DNA of 64,000 nucleotides from Chryseobacterium turcicum (GCF_021010565.1 NZ_JAJNAY010000001.1:3142001-3206000), one strand, 5' to 3'; numbered from the stretch's first letter, positions 18,120 to 28,305 are shown. Notes: generated from the letters alone by a model not told the origin. Numbers and translations are program-made.

Positions 18120-18574
18120 TATTTTAAAATTTCAGTAATAAAAACTAATTTAGTTTGCTTATTCAGTTTTTGTTCACAATCCTTTGATTCAAGGTTGTTA
18201 ATAAGGCATTTTTTCCCTTCAGCTGAATAAGATATTTTTTGAAAAGGATAAATTGAATTATTCGGAGCAATATTAACAGTATACTTTGCAGGAAGATTGA
18301 TTATATAACTTTTATCATCTATCCTATTGATAGGCATCTGAAAACATTTTCCCTCTTTGTAATACTTAGGAAAAGCATTATGTTCTAAATTTTCCTCACT
18401 CACCAGCTCTTTACAAAACAAAATACTCTTTGGAAATTTATTTCCAACCAACTCAACAAAAATTTCTTTTTCTTGATCTGTATTATTTTTTACAAAAAGC
18501 ACATGAGCAGGAGAACAGGAAATTGTATAAATACTAAACAATAATCCGAGTAAAAAATTTAAACAAAATTTCAT
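18119..18574 (-). CDS. Small lipoprotein of unknown function
   Basis: 151 residues. A hydrophobic leader ends in a lipobox (TISCS, Cys about 20), so the mature protein should be a lipoprotein. The rest is soluble, with several Cys and many Lys and Asn residues; no domain recognised. It sits four bases after uppP and overlaps the truB start. It interrupts the usual uppP-truB adjacency and may be lineage-specific. Confidence 0.7.
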   Translation of the reverse strand: MKFCLNFLLGLLFSIYTISCSPAHVLFVKNNTDQEKEIFVELVGNKFPKSILFCKELVSEENLEHNAFPKYYKEGKCFQMPINRIDDKSYIINLPAKYTVNIAPNNSIYPFQKISYSAEGKKCLINNLESKDCEQKLNKQTKLVFITEILK

Positions 18575-18578
18575 GAAT

Positions 18579-19397
18579 TTATTTAAAATAATAAAAATAA
18601 ATCAACAAAGCTATTCCTACAAAAATACGGTACCAGCCCCAAGGTTTGAAGCCATATTTGTTTAAAACACCGATGAATGCTTTGATGGCAATTAATGCTA
18701 CGATGAATGCTACAATATTCCCAACAATAAAAATCGTAATGTGATCCTGAGATTGCAAAATCATCTCATATCCTTTCATAGGGTTTAGCGTTCCTTTTCC
18801 CCATGTTTTTACAAAAACTGAGTAAACCGTCACTGCCAACATAGTAGGAACGGCCAAAAAGAAAGAAAATTCTGCAGCCGCCTTTCGTGATAAACCTTGC
18901 GTCATCCCTCCAATAATGGAAGCTGCACTTCTACTCGTTCCGGGCATCATCGCAAGACATTGCCAAAAACCAATGATTACTGCTTTTTTTATAGAAAGGT
19001 CTTTTTCGTCATTAATAACAGGATTTTTAAACCATTTATCAGCAAATAACAAAACAACTCCACCTAAAACCAAAACTGAGGAAATGGCAATCTGATTTCC
19101 CAAAACAGCTTCAATCATATCATCGAAAATATATCCTAAAACCAAAGCAGGAATTACGGCAAAACCTAATTTGTAATAAAACTTAAGATTTTTAAGGTCA
19201 AAAAACTTTTTCCAATACGCTACGACTACCGATAAAATAGCCCCAAACTGTATAGAAACCTGAAACATTTTTAGAAATTCTGTTTCTTCTAAGCCCATCA
19301 AATTGGCGGTAAAGCCCATGTGTGCTGTCGATGAAATAGGTAAATATTCTGTAAGACCTTCTATGATTGCAATGATTATTGCTTTGATTAAATCCAT
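18579..19397 (-). CDS. uppP: Undecaprenyl-diphosphate phosphatase
   Basis: 272 residues, an integral membrane protein with several hydrophobic segments. Signature motifs are present: EGLTEYLPISSTAH (13-26) and PGTSRSA (152-158). The second usually reads PGTSRSG; here Ala replaces Gly. Recycles undecaprenyl pyrophosphate to the monophosphate carrier for peptidoglycan and other wall polymers, and confers bacitracin tolerance. It follows DUF3098 by 97 bases, where an AT-only hairpin (about 19430-19470) is a weak possible terminator. Confidence 0.95.
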   Translation of the reverse strand: MDLIKAIIIAIIEGLTEYLPISSTAHMGFTANLMGLEETEFLKMFQVSIQFGAILSVVVAYWKKFFDLKNLKFYYKLGFAVIPALVLGYIFDDMIEAVLGNQIAISSVLVLGGVVLLFADKWFKNPVINDEKDLSIKKAVIIGFWQCLAMMPGTSRSAASIIGGMTQGLSRKAAAEFSFFLAVPTMLAVTVYSVFVKTWGKGTLNPMKGYEMILQSQDHITIFIVGNIVAFIVALIAIKAFIGVLNKYGFKPWGWYRIFVGIALLIYFYYFK

Positions 19398-19494
19398 TTT
19401 TGTTTAATTCAAAAAAATTGAAAGTTTAAAAACAGTAAAAGATTCAAATTAATATTCAAATCTTTTATTGTCTTACTCTTTATTGTAAAAAATT

Positions 19495-19791
19495 TTATTT
19501 CCTTTTTAAAATTGCGTAGACTTCAATAACAAACCCTGTTACCACAAGCAGCGGTGCAATTCTAATTCTTCTGATAGAAAAAATATCGTCGTTCCAAACA
19601 TTAGGATCAAATTTTCCGTCTACGGTATTTGCGTCTGGCCCCATCATTAGAAGAAAACCAACGACAATACACGCAAGACCAATCAGCATCCATTTGAAAT
19701 TCTGCTTACCGAAGTAAAACGTATTTTCTTCGGAAACTTTTGTTTCGTTACCAAAATCTGATGCCGAAAATTTATTTGTTTTTTTGCTCAT
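19495..19791 (-). CDS. DUF3098 small membrane protein
   Basis: 98 residues: a soluble N-terminus of about 32, then two transmembrane helices (about 33-51 and 78-95) separated by a loop (PDANTVDGKFDPNVWNDDIFS). This matches the Bacteroidetes DUF3098 family as I know it. Two bases after ftsX, so almost certainly co-transcribed and perhaps coupled. The conserved link to ftsX and uppP hints at a role in envelope growth or division, which is inference. Confidence 0.8.
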   Translation of the reverse strand: MSKKTNKFSASDFGNETKVSEENTFYFGKQNFKWMLIGLACIVVGFLLMMGPDANTVDGKFDPNVWNDDIFSIRRIRIAPLLVVTGFVIEVYAILKRK

Positions 19792-19793
19792 TT

Positions 19794-20690
19794 TTAAGAA
19801 TAATATAAATCGTCAACGTTAGATTTTAAGAATCTCCATGTTGCAATAATTGTACTTAATACGGTGATGAATAAACCTACACCAAATATAGAAACCACCA
19901 ACCAAATATACTGATTCGTATCTTGTACGAAAGGTGTTTTGATTGCTGTTGTAAAATAATACCAAACTCCGAAGAGGGCCAAAAGACCTATAGCCGCACC
20001 AAGAACTCCTAAAATAAGCGCTTCTTTGATGAATGGCGTCAAAATAAATCTTCGTTTGGCACCTACCAGCTGCATGGTTTTGATGATAAATCTTTTTGAG
20101 AAAACCTTCAGACGAATCGAGTTGTTAATTAATACAATTGCCAAAATTAAGAATAACAGACAGAACCCTAAAATCCATTTTAAAATCTTATTCAGGTTAT
20201 CATATATTTTCTGAGAATCGGTATCGTTTTTCACCTCTTTTATTCCAGGAATAGCTTTCAGTTCCTTTAATACACTGGCCGTTTTAATAGAATCTGTATA
20301 GCCGGCTTTTAGCGAAACTTCTACAGATGCAGGATAAATATCTTCTTCAAAAAGAGCTTCCGCATCGATTCCCAAGCTTTTTTTAGCTTCAGCAGTAGCC
20401 ATTTTTTTTGTAATATACTTGGTACGTTTTACGGCTTCCATATTATTGATTAATTCAACAGCCACAGCTTCTTGCTTTGCTATTTTAGCTGAATCTTTGA
20501 TGTCGTAATTTTCCTCAAAATAAGCATTTACAACAAGTTGCTCTTTTAAATAGTCGGAATATTTTTGAGCATTGATTAAAATAAGCCCCATTAATCCCAA
20601 CAAAAATAGCACTAAAGCGATACTTACCACGACAGTAATATTACTGGACCGAAGCCTTTTCTTATTAAACTCTTCTACAGATTTAGCCAT
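19794..20690 (-). CDS. ftsX: Cell division protein FtsX
   Basis: 298 residues with the FtsX layout: TM1 at about 18-40, a periplasmic domain of about 125 residues with conserved NAYFEE and ASVEVSLK stretches, then TM2-TM4 (about 167-188, 222-246, 262-283) enclosing the FtsX permease core (KRRFILTPFIKEALILG). With the ATPase FtsE it controls peptidoglycan hydrolases at the septum. ftsE is not adjacent here. Head of the minus-strand cluster, diverging from rsmA with 91 bases between. Confidence 0.92.
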   Translation of the reverse strand: MAKSVEEFNKKRLRSSNITVVVSIALVLFLLGLMGLILINAQKYSDYLKEQLVVNAYFEENYDIKDSAKIAKQEAVAVELINNMEAVKRTKYITKKMATAEAKKSLGIDAEALFEEDIYPASVEVSLKAGYTDSIKTASVLKELKAIPGIKEVKNDTDSQKIYDNLNKILKWILGFCLLFLILAIVLINNSIRLKVFSKRFIIKTMQLVGAKRRFILTPFIKEALILGVLGAAIGLLALFGVWYYFTTAIKTPFVQDTNQYIWLVVSIFGVGLFITVLSTIIATWRFLKSNVDDLYYS

Positions 20691-20781
20691 TAATATTAAA
20701 ATTTTTGGCTAAATTAGAAAAAATCTTCCGAAATTTGTACCGAATTATAGAAAATCATTGTTAACGAAATCATAAAAAACT

Positions 20782-21552
20782 TTGAGTGTAAAAGCAAAAA
20801 AACATCTCGGTCAACACTTTTTGACCGACGAAAATATCGCCAAAAAAATTGTAGAAGGACTTAGTTTTGAAAACTACGAAAATGTACTCGAAGTAGGTCC
20901 CGGAATGGGAGTTCTTACCAAATATCTTATTGAAAAAGAGCAAAAATTATATCTTGCCGAAATCGATACAGAATCTATAGAATACCTGAAAAAGCATTAC
21001 GAAAAAATAACAGAAGACTCTTTTGTTGGCGACTTTCTAAAGCATGACTTCGCAGGATTAAATAACGAGCAGATTGCGATTATTGGAAATTTCCCGTATA
21101 ATATTTCGTCACAGATTTTATTTAAAATCATTGATTATTATGGGCAGATTCCTGAAATGGTAGGAATGTTTCAAAAGGAGGTTGCAGAGAGAACTGCCGC
21201 TGTTCCCCGTACAAAAGATTACGGAATTTTATCTGTCTTAGTTCAGGCTTATTATGATGTAAAATATCTTTTTACGGTACATGAAAATGTTTTTAACCCA
21301 CCTCCGAAAGTAAAATCTGGAGTTATAAGACTGACTAGAAATCCTAAAGAAGGTCTTGCTGGAAATGAAATTCTCTTTAAACAAATCGTAAAAGCAGGGT
21401 TTAATCAGAGAAGAAAAAAATTATCGAACTCTCTGAAAGTTTTAAATATTCCTGAAGCGCTAAAAACGCATGAATTTTTAGATAAAAGAGCTGAAGAACT
21501 CAGTGTAGCAGATTTTATCTCTTTCACCATTCTTTGGAAAGAAAATCAATAA
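20782..21552 (+). CDS. rsmA: 16S rRNA dimethyladenosine transferase KsgA/RsmA
   Basis: 256 residues. The start is TTG at 20782 (MSVKAKKHLGQHFL); no ATG or GTG gives the conserved KKHLGQHFLTD N-terminus, so TTG is accepted. SAM motif LEVGPGMGVLT is near 39-49 and the adenine motif GNFPYNIS near 101-108. Dimethylates A1518 and A1519 of 16S rRNA. Downstream lies a bidirectional terminator at 21557-21590. The TTG start may hold expression low. Confidence 0.95.
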   Translation: MSVKAKKHLGQHFLTDENIAKKIVEGLSFENYENVLEVGPGMGVLTKYLIEKEQKLYLAEIDTESIEYLKKHYEKITEDSFVGDFLKHDFAGLNNEQIAIIGNFPYNISSQILFKIIDYYGQIPEMVGMFQKEVAERTAAVPRTKDYGILSVLVQAYYDVKYLFTVHENVFNPPPKVKSGVIRLTRNPKEGLAGNEILFKQIVKAGFNQRRKKLSNSLKVLNIPEALKTHEFLDKRAEELSVADFISFTILWKENQ

Positions 21553-21556
21553 ACAA

Positions 21557-21590
21557 AAAAAATGCCTTTCAGATTTGAAAGGCATTTTTT
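21557..21590. terminator. Bidirectional terminator between rsmA and the T9SS protein
   Basis: Fifteen-pair stem (21557-21571 with 21576-21590), loop GATT, A run on the left and T run on the right, so it works in both directions. Confidence 0.9.
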
Positions 21591-21609
21591 GTTTATGTAC
21601 TATTGAGAA

Positions 21610-23961
21610 TTACTCTCTGTTTTTCAACATAATCCAACCCGATTGGTTCATCTGAGTTTTAGATTTATTGTATTCAAAATTGAATTTGTACCAATACGTT
21701 GCTGTTGGTAATCTCTTTCCACCTACAGTTCCGTTCCAAATTGGTGATTCTTTTGAGAATCTGAACATTTCTACCCCGTATCTGTCGTAGATAGAACCTG
21801 TAAAGTTTTTGAAGTTCCCCAAAGAAGTAAGGTCTAAAACATCATTAACACCGTCCTGATTTGGCGTAATTACGTTATTAATATGAAGAGTGAAAAATTC
21901 TATAGATCCATTACAGCTCGTTCCTTTAATTCTTACTCGTACTGTATAATTTGTATTATTTAAAAGACCAGGGAAAACATTAGACTCCTGCCAATTGATT
22001 CCATTATCAATAGAATATTCTAGTGTTTGCGGAAAATTATTGATGGTAGGACTATACGCCGTTACTGTCAGTGTATTATCTGAATAGTTAAGATTCGTAA
22101 AAAACGGTAAAGCTGCAGCGAACACTTTCACTTTAAATTCGTCTTTACAAACTCCATTATCGATTTCAACACTGTAAATACCCAACTCATTCGCAACAAT
22201 TGTCTGAGTAGTTGCTCCTGTATTCCATAGATAAGTATAATTGTTTCCAGCTCCTGCATCTAAAACAATGTTATCTCCTACACACATTTCTACATCTAAT
22301 AACGGAGTTGTAATAGCTGGGATAACTTCGATTCTTACTTTTGCAGGCTGAAGAGATTTACAACCTTTTGTTCCAATTGCATACACTGTAAATTCGGTAG
22401 ACTGATGCAATGTAACGGTCTGTGTATTGCCACTTCCTCCAAAATTATCCCAAAGATAGGTTACCCCACCAGAAGCCGTAAGTGTAATTGTTTCTCCTGC
22501 ACAAATTCTGAATTGGGACGAAACTAATTGTGCAACAGGCGTTACTTCTCTTTGTAAAGTAAGCTTTACCAATTTACTACAAAAAACACCATCAGAAACT
22601 ACAACGTGTAAAATTTGTCCATCTGCACCGTTATAATTATAAATATTAGTTATATAGCCATTATTTTGTGCCAATGCATCTGCTTGGTTTTCATAAAAAC
22701 GAAATATTGCTGTTAGAGAATTACTACTAATGGAAGCTTTTGTTGCATTTAGATTAAATGTAGTGACATCTGGTGTCGCACATAATAAATAAGTTCCATC
22801 ATGCGCTTCTGGAGTGGTTCCTCCATTTATTTTTATACTTGCAGATCCGGGACAAGGATTTCCAGGAACACTCACTTCAATTTTATAATCTCCAGGTTGT
22901 GTTGCTGTAATAGTATTTGTGGTAGCCCCAGGCATTTCCACACCATTAAAAAACCACTTATAATTTAAATTTGGCCCACTGGTAGATGCAGTAATTACTT
23001 GTGGTACGTTATCGCAAACATTAATTTCTGCGGGTAATTGAGCTCCCGTAGGATCTAATAAATTTACACCGATATCAAATGAACCGGCTTCTAAAAAAAC
23101 AGCAGAACCATAGCTACTGTCTCTCGCATCAGCAACAACCATCTTGATGTGGTAAGATTGTCCAGGAATTACTGTTGCCTCAGCAGTAAGAGGTGCTGTA
23201 GTACCATTATAATTTGTTGCATTTGGTGATAAAGAACCAAAATACTGAGCATTAATAGGACCACAAGCAAAGCTTCCCGGAAGAATATTAGGTACCGAAA
23301 CAGCACCTGCACCTCCAGGTAAAACCGCTAAATTAGTATAAGTAGCTCCTGGTGTATTAGGCTTCAGTAATAAAGCAAATGCATCATCATACTGTGTTGG
23401 AGGACATGGAAAGTTACCTTCGTATTCTTCAGATGCAAAAATATATCTGAACTTCATCTGAGAACTTGTAGGTACAAAATCAAATTCTAAAACAGCTGCA
23501 TTACTAATTTGTGTAGTCACCCCAATAGCTGCAATAAGATCAGCATCACTTCCTCCTCCATTACCATCACCTAAAGTGAAGGGCTCAAGCGCATTACCTG
23601 CCTTTCTTGCGTAACCTGTAGTTAAGATAATTCCTTCTTCAAAAGGAAATGTTGAAGTTGATTTATTAAAATACCCCCAAAATCTGTTGTTATTGGTAAC
23701 GGGTTGATTGGGACTTACTGTAACGTTAGAAATATTTGGAGTTCCACAAGAACCGGAAGTTCCTACCAAAACATCTGTAACGAGTTGTGTAGGAGTATAA
23801 TTACTTTCAGGATAAGGAGCAACATTCACATCTATATAGTCTCCTGCTTTTTTTGAATTTAAATTAATTTCCCTAACAGATTTTCTTGATTGAATTTGTT
23901 GTGCATAAAAAATATTAGTAGCTAATAGAAATAAAGAAAACCGTAGTATATATCTCTTCAT
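21610..23961 (-). CDS. Choice-of-anchor L, Ig-like T9SS type B surface protein
   Basis: 783 residues. Signal peptide about 1-20 (NIFYAQ). The N-terminal ~290 residues carry a choice-of-anchor L domain (GIILTTGYA, EFDFVPTSSQMKFRYIFASEEYEG). Ig/PKD-like repeats follow with C-N-Y-W patterns (ICAGETITLTASGGVTYLWDN). The end (ITPNQDGVNDVLDL to WIMLKNRE) is a type B T9SS sorting domain, also called a gliding-motility C-terminal domain. Likely a cell-surface or secreted adhesin-type protein; no enzyme motif. A -7 element TAAATTTG (23985-23978) lies just upstream. Confidence 0.88.
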   Translation of the reverse strand: MKRYILRFSLFLLATNIFYAQQIQSRKSVREINLNSKKAGDYIDVNVAPYPESNYTPTQLVTDVLVGTSGSCGTPNISNVTVSPNQPVTNNNRFWGYFNKSTSTFPFEEGIILTTGYARKAGNALEPFTLGDGNGGGSDADLIAAIGVTTQISNAAVLEFDFVPTSSQMKFRYIFASEEYEGNFPCPPTQYDDAFALLLKPNTPGATYTNLAVLPGGAGAVSVPNILPGSFACGPINAQYFGSLSPNATNYNGTTAPLTAEATVIPGQSYHIKMVVADARDSSYGSAVFLEAGSFDIGVNLLDPTGAQLPAEINVCDNVPQVITASTSGPNLNYKWFFNGVEMPGATTNTITATQPGDYKIEVSVPGNPCPGSASIKINGGTTPEAHDGTYLLCATPDVTTFNLNATKASISSNSLTAIFRFYENQADALAQNNGYITNIYNYNGADGQILHVVVSDGVFCSKLVKLTLQREVTPVAQLVSSQFRICAGETITLTASGGVTYLWDNFGGSGNTQTVTLHQSTEFTVYAIGTKGCKSLQPAKVRIEVIPAITTPLLDVEMCVGDNIVLDAGAGNNYTYLWNTGATTQTIVANELGIYSVEIDNGVCKDEFKVKVFAAALPFFTNLNYSDNTLTVTAYSPTINNFPQTLEYSIDNGINWQESNVFPGLLNNTNYTVRVRIKGTSCNGSIEFFTLHINNVITPNQDGVNDVLDLTSLGNFKNFTGSIYDRYGVEMFRFSKESPIWNGTVGGKRLPTATYWYKFNFEYNKSKTQMNQSGWIMLKNRE

Positions 23962-24292
23962 AATAATTTTGTTTCAACAAATTTAATAGTTTTTTACATT
24001 TATCATACACATTACTCTACTTTTTATATTAATTTATAATTTATTGAATTTTATACAATTCCCTATTTGTACAGAAAAACATCTGATAAAAACTGAAAAT
24101 TGATTATTAAGCAAAAACTAATGCAACAAAATTTGCAAGAGAAAAAATGAACAGTTTCTATTTTGAAAGCTTATTAAAAAACATGTATTTAAGAAAATAA
24201 TACTTTTCTGTAAAACTCTTTTTTACTATTCTTAAAAATGTGATTTTCAGAATTCGATTAAATTCACGATTTTTGCAAATTCAAAATACAAT
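23962..24292. other. Divergent intergenic region upstream of the T9SS protein and prfC
   Basis: 331 bases of AT-rich DNA. It holds the minus-strand -7 element TAAATTTG at 23985-23978, and a weak plus-strand TTTTTG near 24272-24277 for prfC. No gene or repeat is visible. Confidence 0.5.
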
Positions 24293-25888
24293 ATGTCAGA
24301 CTTAATCAAAGAAATAGAAAAAAGAAAAACCTTCGGAATTATCTCTCACCCCGATGCCGGAAAAACCACTCTTACAGAAAAGTTATTGCTTTTTGGGGGT
24401 GCTATTCAGGAGGCAGGTGCCGTAAAATCTAACAAAATAAAAAAAGGAGCAACCTCCGATTTTATGGAAATTGAAAGACAGAGAGGAATCTCGGTGGCAA
24501 CTTCCGTGTTGGCTTTTGAATACAAAGGTTATAAAATTAATATTTTAGATACGCCAGGTCACAAAGATTTTGCTGAAGACACTTACCGAACTTTAACTGC
24601 CGTAGACTCTGTAATTGTCGTAATTGACGTTGCAAAAGGGGTTGAAGAGCAAACTGAAAAACTCGTTAAGGTCTGCAGAATGAGAAACATCCCGATGTTG
24701 GTTTTCATTAATAAACTTGACCGTGAAGGAAAAGATGCTTTCGATTTGCTGGATGAAGTTGAGCAGAAATTAGGATTAACGGTTTGTCCGCTTTCTTTAC
24801 CAATTGGTATGGGTAGTGATTTTCAGGGAATCTACAACATCTGGGAAAACAACATTCAGTTATTCTTAGAAGAGAAAAAGCAGAAAGTAGGTGATGCAAT
24901 AAAGTTTGATGACATTAATGACCCTAAAATTGATGAAGTTATTGGCGAAAAAGCAGCAAAAAATTTAAGAGAAGAGCTAGATTTAATACAATCTGTTTAT
25001 CCTAAATTTAATCGTGACGATTATATGAATGGAGATTTACAGCCGGTTTTCTTTGGTTCAGCTTTAAATAATTTTGGAGTTCGTGAATTATTGGATGCTT
25101 TTATTGACATCGCTCCAATGCCACAGCCCAAAGAAAGTGAAACCCGCCTTGTAAAACCTGAAGAAAGTAATTTCACAGGATTTGTTTTTAAAATTCATGC
25201 CAATATGGATCCTAAACACAGAGACAGACTGGCTTTCGTAAAAATTGTTTCCGGAACATTTAAAAGAAACGAAAACTATCTTTTGGTAAGAGAAGGTAAG
25301 AAGATGAAATTCTCTTCTCCTAATGCATTCTTTGCAGATAAAAAAGAAGTAGTGGATGAAAGTTTCCCAGGAGATATCGTAGGCCTTCACGATACCGGAA
25401 GTTTCAGAATTGGTGATACTTTAACTGGGGGTGAAAAACTAAGTTTCAAAGGAATTCCAAGCTTCTCACCTGAACATTTCAGATACATTAATAATACTGA
25501 TCCTTTGAAAGCCAAGCAATTGGCAAAAGGTATCGATCAGCTGATGGACGAAGGGGTTGCCCAATTATTTACCCTTGAAATGAACAACCGAAAAATCATC
25601 GGAACTGTGGGGGCACTTCAGTATGAAGTTATCCAATATCGTTTGGAGCATGAATATGGTGCAAAATGTACCTACGAACCTCTTTCTATGCACAAAGCTT
25701 GTTGGGTGGAAGCTGATGAAAAGTCTGAAGAATTCAAAGAATTTTCAAGATTGAAACAGCGATTTTTAGCAAGAGACAAATACAACCAATTGGTTTTCTT
25801 GGCAGATTCTTCATTCACCATTCATATGACTCAGGAAAAATTCCCGAATGTGAAACTGCATTTTATCAGTGAATTTAAGAATGCTTAA
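24293..25888 (+). CDS. prfC: Peptide chain release factor 3
   Basis: 531 residues, the family's usual length. G1 motif HPDAGKTT (19-26), switch II DTPGHKDF and G4 NKLDRE are intact. The RF3 C-terminal domain follows (EQ-rich GALQYEVIQYRLEHEYGA). A GTPase that recycles RF1 and RF2 from the ribosome after peptide release. Transcribed alone, ending at the bidirectional terminator 25911-25944. Confidence 0.96.
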   Translation: MSDLIKEIEKRKTFGIISHPDAGKTTLTEKLLLFGGAIQEAGAVKSNKIKKGATSDFMEIERQRGISVATSVLAFEYKGYKINILDTPGHKDFAEDTYRTLTAVDSVIVVIDVAKGVEEQTEKLVKVCRMRNIPMLVFINKLDREGKDAFDLLDEVEQKLGLTVCPLSLPIGMGSDFQGIYNIWENNIQLFLEEKKQKVGDAIKFDDINDPKIDEVIGEKAAKNLREELDLIQSVYPKFNRDDYMNGDLQPVFFGSALNNFGVRELLDAFIDIAPMPQPKESETRLVKPEESNFTGFVFKIHANMDPKHRDRLAFVKIVSGTFKRNENYLLVREGKKMKFSSPNAFFADKKEVVDESFPGDIVGLHDTGSFRIGDTLTGGEKLSFKGIPSFSPEHFRYINNTDPLKAKQLAKGIDQLMDEGVAQLFTLEMNNRKIIGTVGALQYEVIQYRLEHEYGAKCTYEPLSMHKACWVEADEKSEEFKEFSRLKQRFLARDKYNQLVFLADSSFTIHMTQEKFPNVKLHFISEFKNA

Positions 25889-25910
25889 ATAAGCAAGTTA
25901 ATACAATATA

Positions 25911-25944
25911 AAAACCCGTTAAGTTTTGCAACTTAACGGGTTTT
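25911..25944. terminator. Bidirectional terminator between prfC and the reprolysin-like protease
   Basis: Fifteen-pair stem (25911-25925 with 25930-25944), loop TTGC, T run on the right and A run on the left. Confidence 0.9.
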
Positions 25945-25965
25945 TCTTATTGATAGAGTATAATT

Positions 25966-28305
25966 CTATTTATTTAGCATTAATAGTTTTTTAACGATTT
26001 TCTCACCCATTAATTCAACCTCAATCATATAAGTTCCACTTGGTACACCTGTTAAATTAATTTTCTCTAAATGATCTGAGAAGAAAAGACGGTTTCTCTT
26101 AGGAATAACAAGCTTTCCATCCATTGAATAAATAGTATATGAGAATGGATATGGAGCAAGAGGGACAAGTTTAGGGAAATCTAATTTAATATAAACATAG
26201 CCATCATTTGAAGGAACAGGATAAATCATTAAACCATCATAAATAGGAGATGGCGCCACTCCCGGAGTTCCTGGTGTAGGAGTAGGTGGTATTACAACAG
26301 CAGAAGAATTGATTGTAAAATTCTGTAAATTAACATTGAAGAATACATTATTTAATCCTTTTACCATAATTCTGGCTTTGTTAACGGTATCACCAAGACC
26401 ACCTGGAACAGTATAATTATAGGTTCCGTTATTTGGTGCGCTTGCCACTAAAACTGTTGGCCATGTAAGTCCGCCATCTTTTGATAAAAGAATAGTGACA
26501 TTAGGTGTACTTACAGGAGCAGCTGTGGTATTGGCAACAGTCCAAGTAATCGCATAAGATTGTCCTTCAGTCCAAACCACTCCTGCAGTATTCTGTGAAG
26601 TTACTGTAAATGGACCTGCAGCGGCATTCACTGTGATTACTGCATCATCAGAATTATTTCCAGAACCACCTGCTCTGTTATCACGAGTTGTAAATCTAAA
26701 ATTATAAGTTCTTGCAACATTTGACAAAGCTTCTACGACAATAGGTGAAGACGTGCCTGCAGGACTGGAGGTTGTAGTTGCTCCTAAAAGAACTCTTTCT
26801 AATGATGGAAAATATCTGAACGGAACTGTTTGTGGTGTGAATGACCTGAAAGTTGGCCCCGATGCTTTCGTTGCACTTGCTGCAGAATTCGCTGCTGTTT
26901 GCCCGGCAACTGCATTGTCCATTTGCTCCCAAATATAAGTTAAAGCATCTCCGTTACTATCCGTTCCCGCACCTGTTAGTACAAACGGGGTTCCTTTCGG
27001 AATAATATAGTCTAATCCTGCGTCTGCAGTAGGAATAGCATTCCCTGTATTTGTGGTTACTGGGCAAGTTTTTGTTTTAATATTATTGGTAATCTGTTGA
27101 ATACTTACCGCATGAAAAAAAGGATCTGAATGCATCACTACATTTTGATTTGTAATACCAGCATACCCCATAATTGTAGATCCTGAACCAGGCTCCATAT
27201 TTACCCCCGTTCCTTCTAGACTCATTGAAAATGTATGGTTTCCTCCAAATTGATGCCCCATTTCATGAGCCACATAATCAATGTCAAAAGTGTCCCCAAC
27301 TGGACCTGTGCCTAATGGAGGAACATCTGCTGGAGAAGTATATCCGCTTCCTTTTGTACCATTTGTACAAACACAACCGATACAACCTGCATTTCCACCA
27401 CCTCCTGTAGCGCCAAATAAGTGTCCAATATCGTAGTTTGCCTCACCAATTGTTGCTGTCAAAGTATTTTGCAACTGAGCATTCCAGTTATTCATTTGAG
27501 CTGAAGGAGAATACGGATCTGTTGCTGCATTAGTATAAATTACAGCATTATTATTAGCAATAATAATCATTCTTGCAGAGAAATCTTTTTCAAAAACACC
27601 ATTTACACGGGTCATTGTGTTGTTCATTCCAGCCAATGCTCCTGCTACAGTTCCTCCAAAAAAGGCAGTATACTCACCAGTACAAGACAAAGCCAGTCTA
27701 AACGTTCTTAATTTTCCATCATCAGCATTAGGTCTTGCAGTAAGATTTGAGTTATCAATACCTTTTTGCGCAACATCAAGCACTGTACACTCAAATTTAT
27801 CTAAGCTTGCTTTTTTGTCTGATTTTTTATAAACAACATACGTTGAAAGATCTTTCGTATAGGGCTCAATAAAAACAGCAGATTTGTTTGCATAAATCTC
27901 CATTGAAGACAATCCCAATGGGGAAATACTGAAGTAAACCGTAGAGCTTGGATCTTCAATACCTACTCCTACATACGATTTAATATCAGGATATTGCGCT
28001 GCTAATTCGGGAGCAAAGTTTGAATTTTCTCTTACTTTAAAGTCCTCAATGTTACCATTAGAATTTGGAAAAGAAACGATAACATCAGATTTTCCTCTAA
28101 CAGCAAATTTTTTCGGTGCTTTAACCAAGACGTTCTTTAAATTATCAAAATCAAGGCTATAAGTTCTTGGATTAATAATATTGGTCTTATTTTCAATTAT
28201 TTCCGAATTGTTTTTTTGAGACACTTCTTTCCAAAGTCGGCCTGTTTGTGCTAAAAAAACATTGGAAATAAGAAATATTCCCATCGCAAGTAGTTGTTTT
28301 TTCAT
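25966..28305 (-). CDS. Reprolysin-like metzincin protease, T9SS secreted
   Basis: I start at 28305 (MKKQLLAMGIFLIS); a frame to 28383 would add 26 residues in front of a clear signal peptide (ending NVFLAQ). Zinc motif HEMGHQFGGNH begins at 347, the HExxHxxGxxH of metzincins, with STIMGYAG providing the Met-turn. The N-terminal region is a propeptide. After the catalytic domain lie PKD/Fn-like repeats and a C-terminal type A T9SS sorting domain (LMIYPVPSNDGYVYI to KKLLMLNK). Acts outside the cell on proteins. Shares the terminator at 25911-25944. Confidence 0.92.
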   Translation of the reverse strand: MKKQLLAMGIFLISNVFLAQTGRLWKEVSQKNNSEIIENKTNIINPRTYSLDFDNLKNVLVKAPKKFAVRGKSDVIVSFPNSNGNIEDFKVRENSNFAPELAAQYPDIKSYVGVGIEDPSSTVYFSISPLGLSSMEIYANKSAVFIEPYTKDLSTYVVYKKSDKKASLDKFECTVLDVAQKGIDNSNLTARPNADDGKLRTFRLALSCTGEYTAFFGGTVAGALAGMNNTMTRVNGVFEKDFSARMIIIANNNAVIYTNAATDPYSPSAQMNNWNAQLQNTLTATIGEANYDIGHLFGATGGGGNAGCIGCVCTNGTKGSGYTSPADVPPLGTGPVGDTFDIDYVAHEMGHQFGGNHTFSMSLEGTGVNMEPGSGSTIMGYAGITNQNVVMHSDPFFHAVSIQQITNNIKTKTCPVTTNTGNAIPTADAGLDYIIPKGTPFVLTGAGTDSNGDALTYIWEQMDNAVAGQTAANSAASATKASGPTFRSFTPQTVPFRYFPSLERVLLGATTTSSPAGTSSPIVVEALSNVARTYNFRFTTRDNRAGGSGNNSDDAVITVNAAAGPFTVTSQNTAGVVWTEGQSYAITWTVANTTAAPVSTPNVTILLSKDGGLTWPTVLVASAPNNGTYNYTVPGGLGDTVNKARIMVKGLNNVFFNVNLQNFTINSSAVVIPPTPTPGTPGVAPSPIYDGLMIYPVPSNDGYVYIKLDFPKLVPLAPYPFSYTIYSMDGKLVIPKRNRLFFSDHLEKINLTGVPSGTYMIEVELMGEKIVKKLLMLNK

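Noticed and set aside
19430..19470. AT-only hairpin between DUF3098 and uppP as terminator
   Set aside because: Arms are only A/T pairs with a large loop; too weak to call, so recorded only as a remark in the uppP entry.
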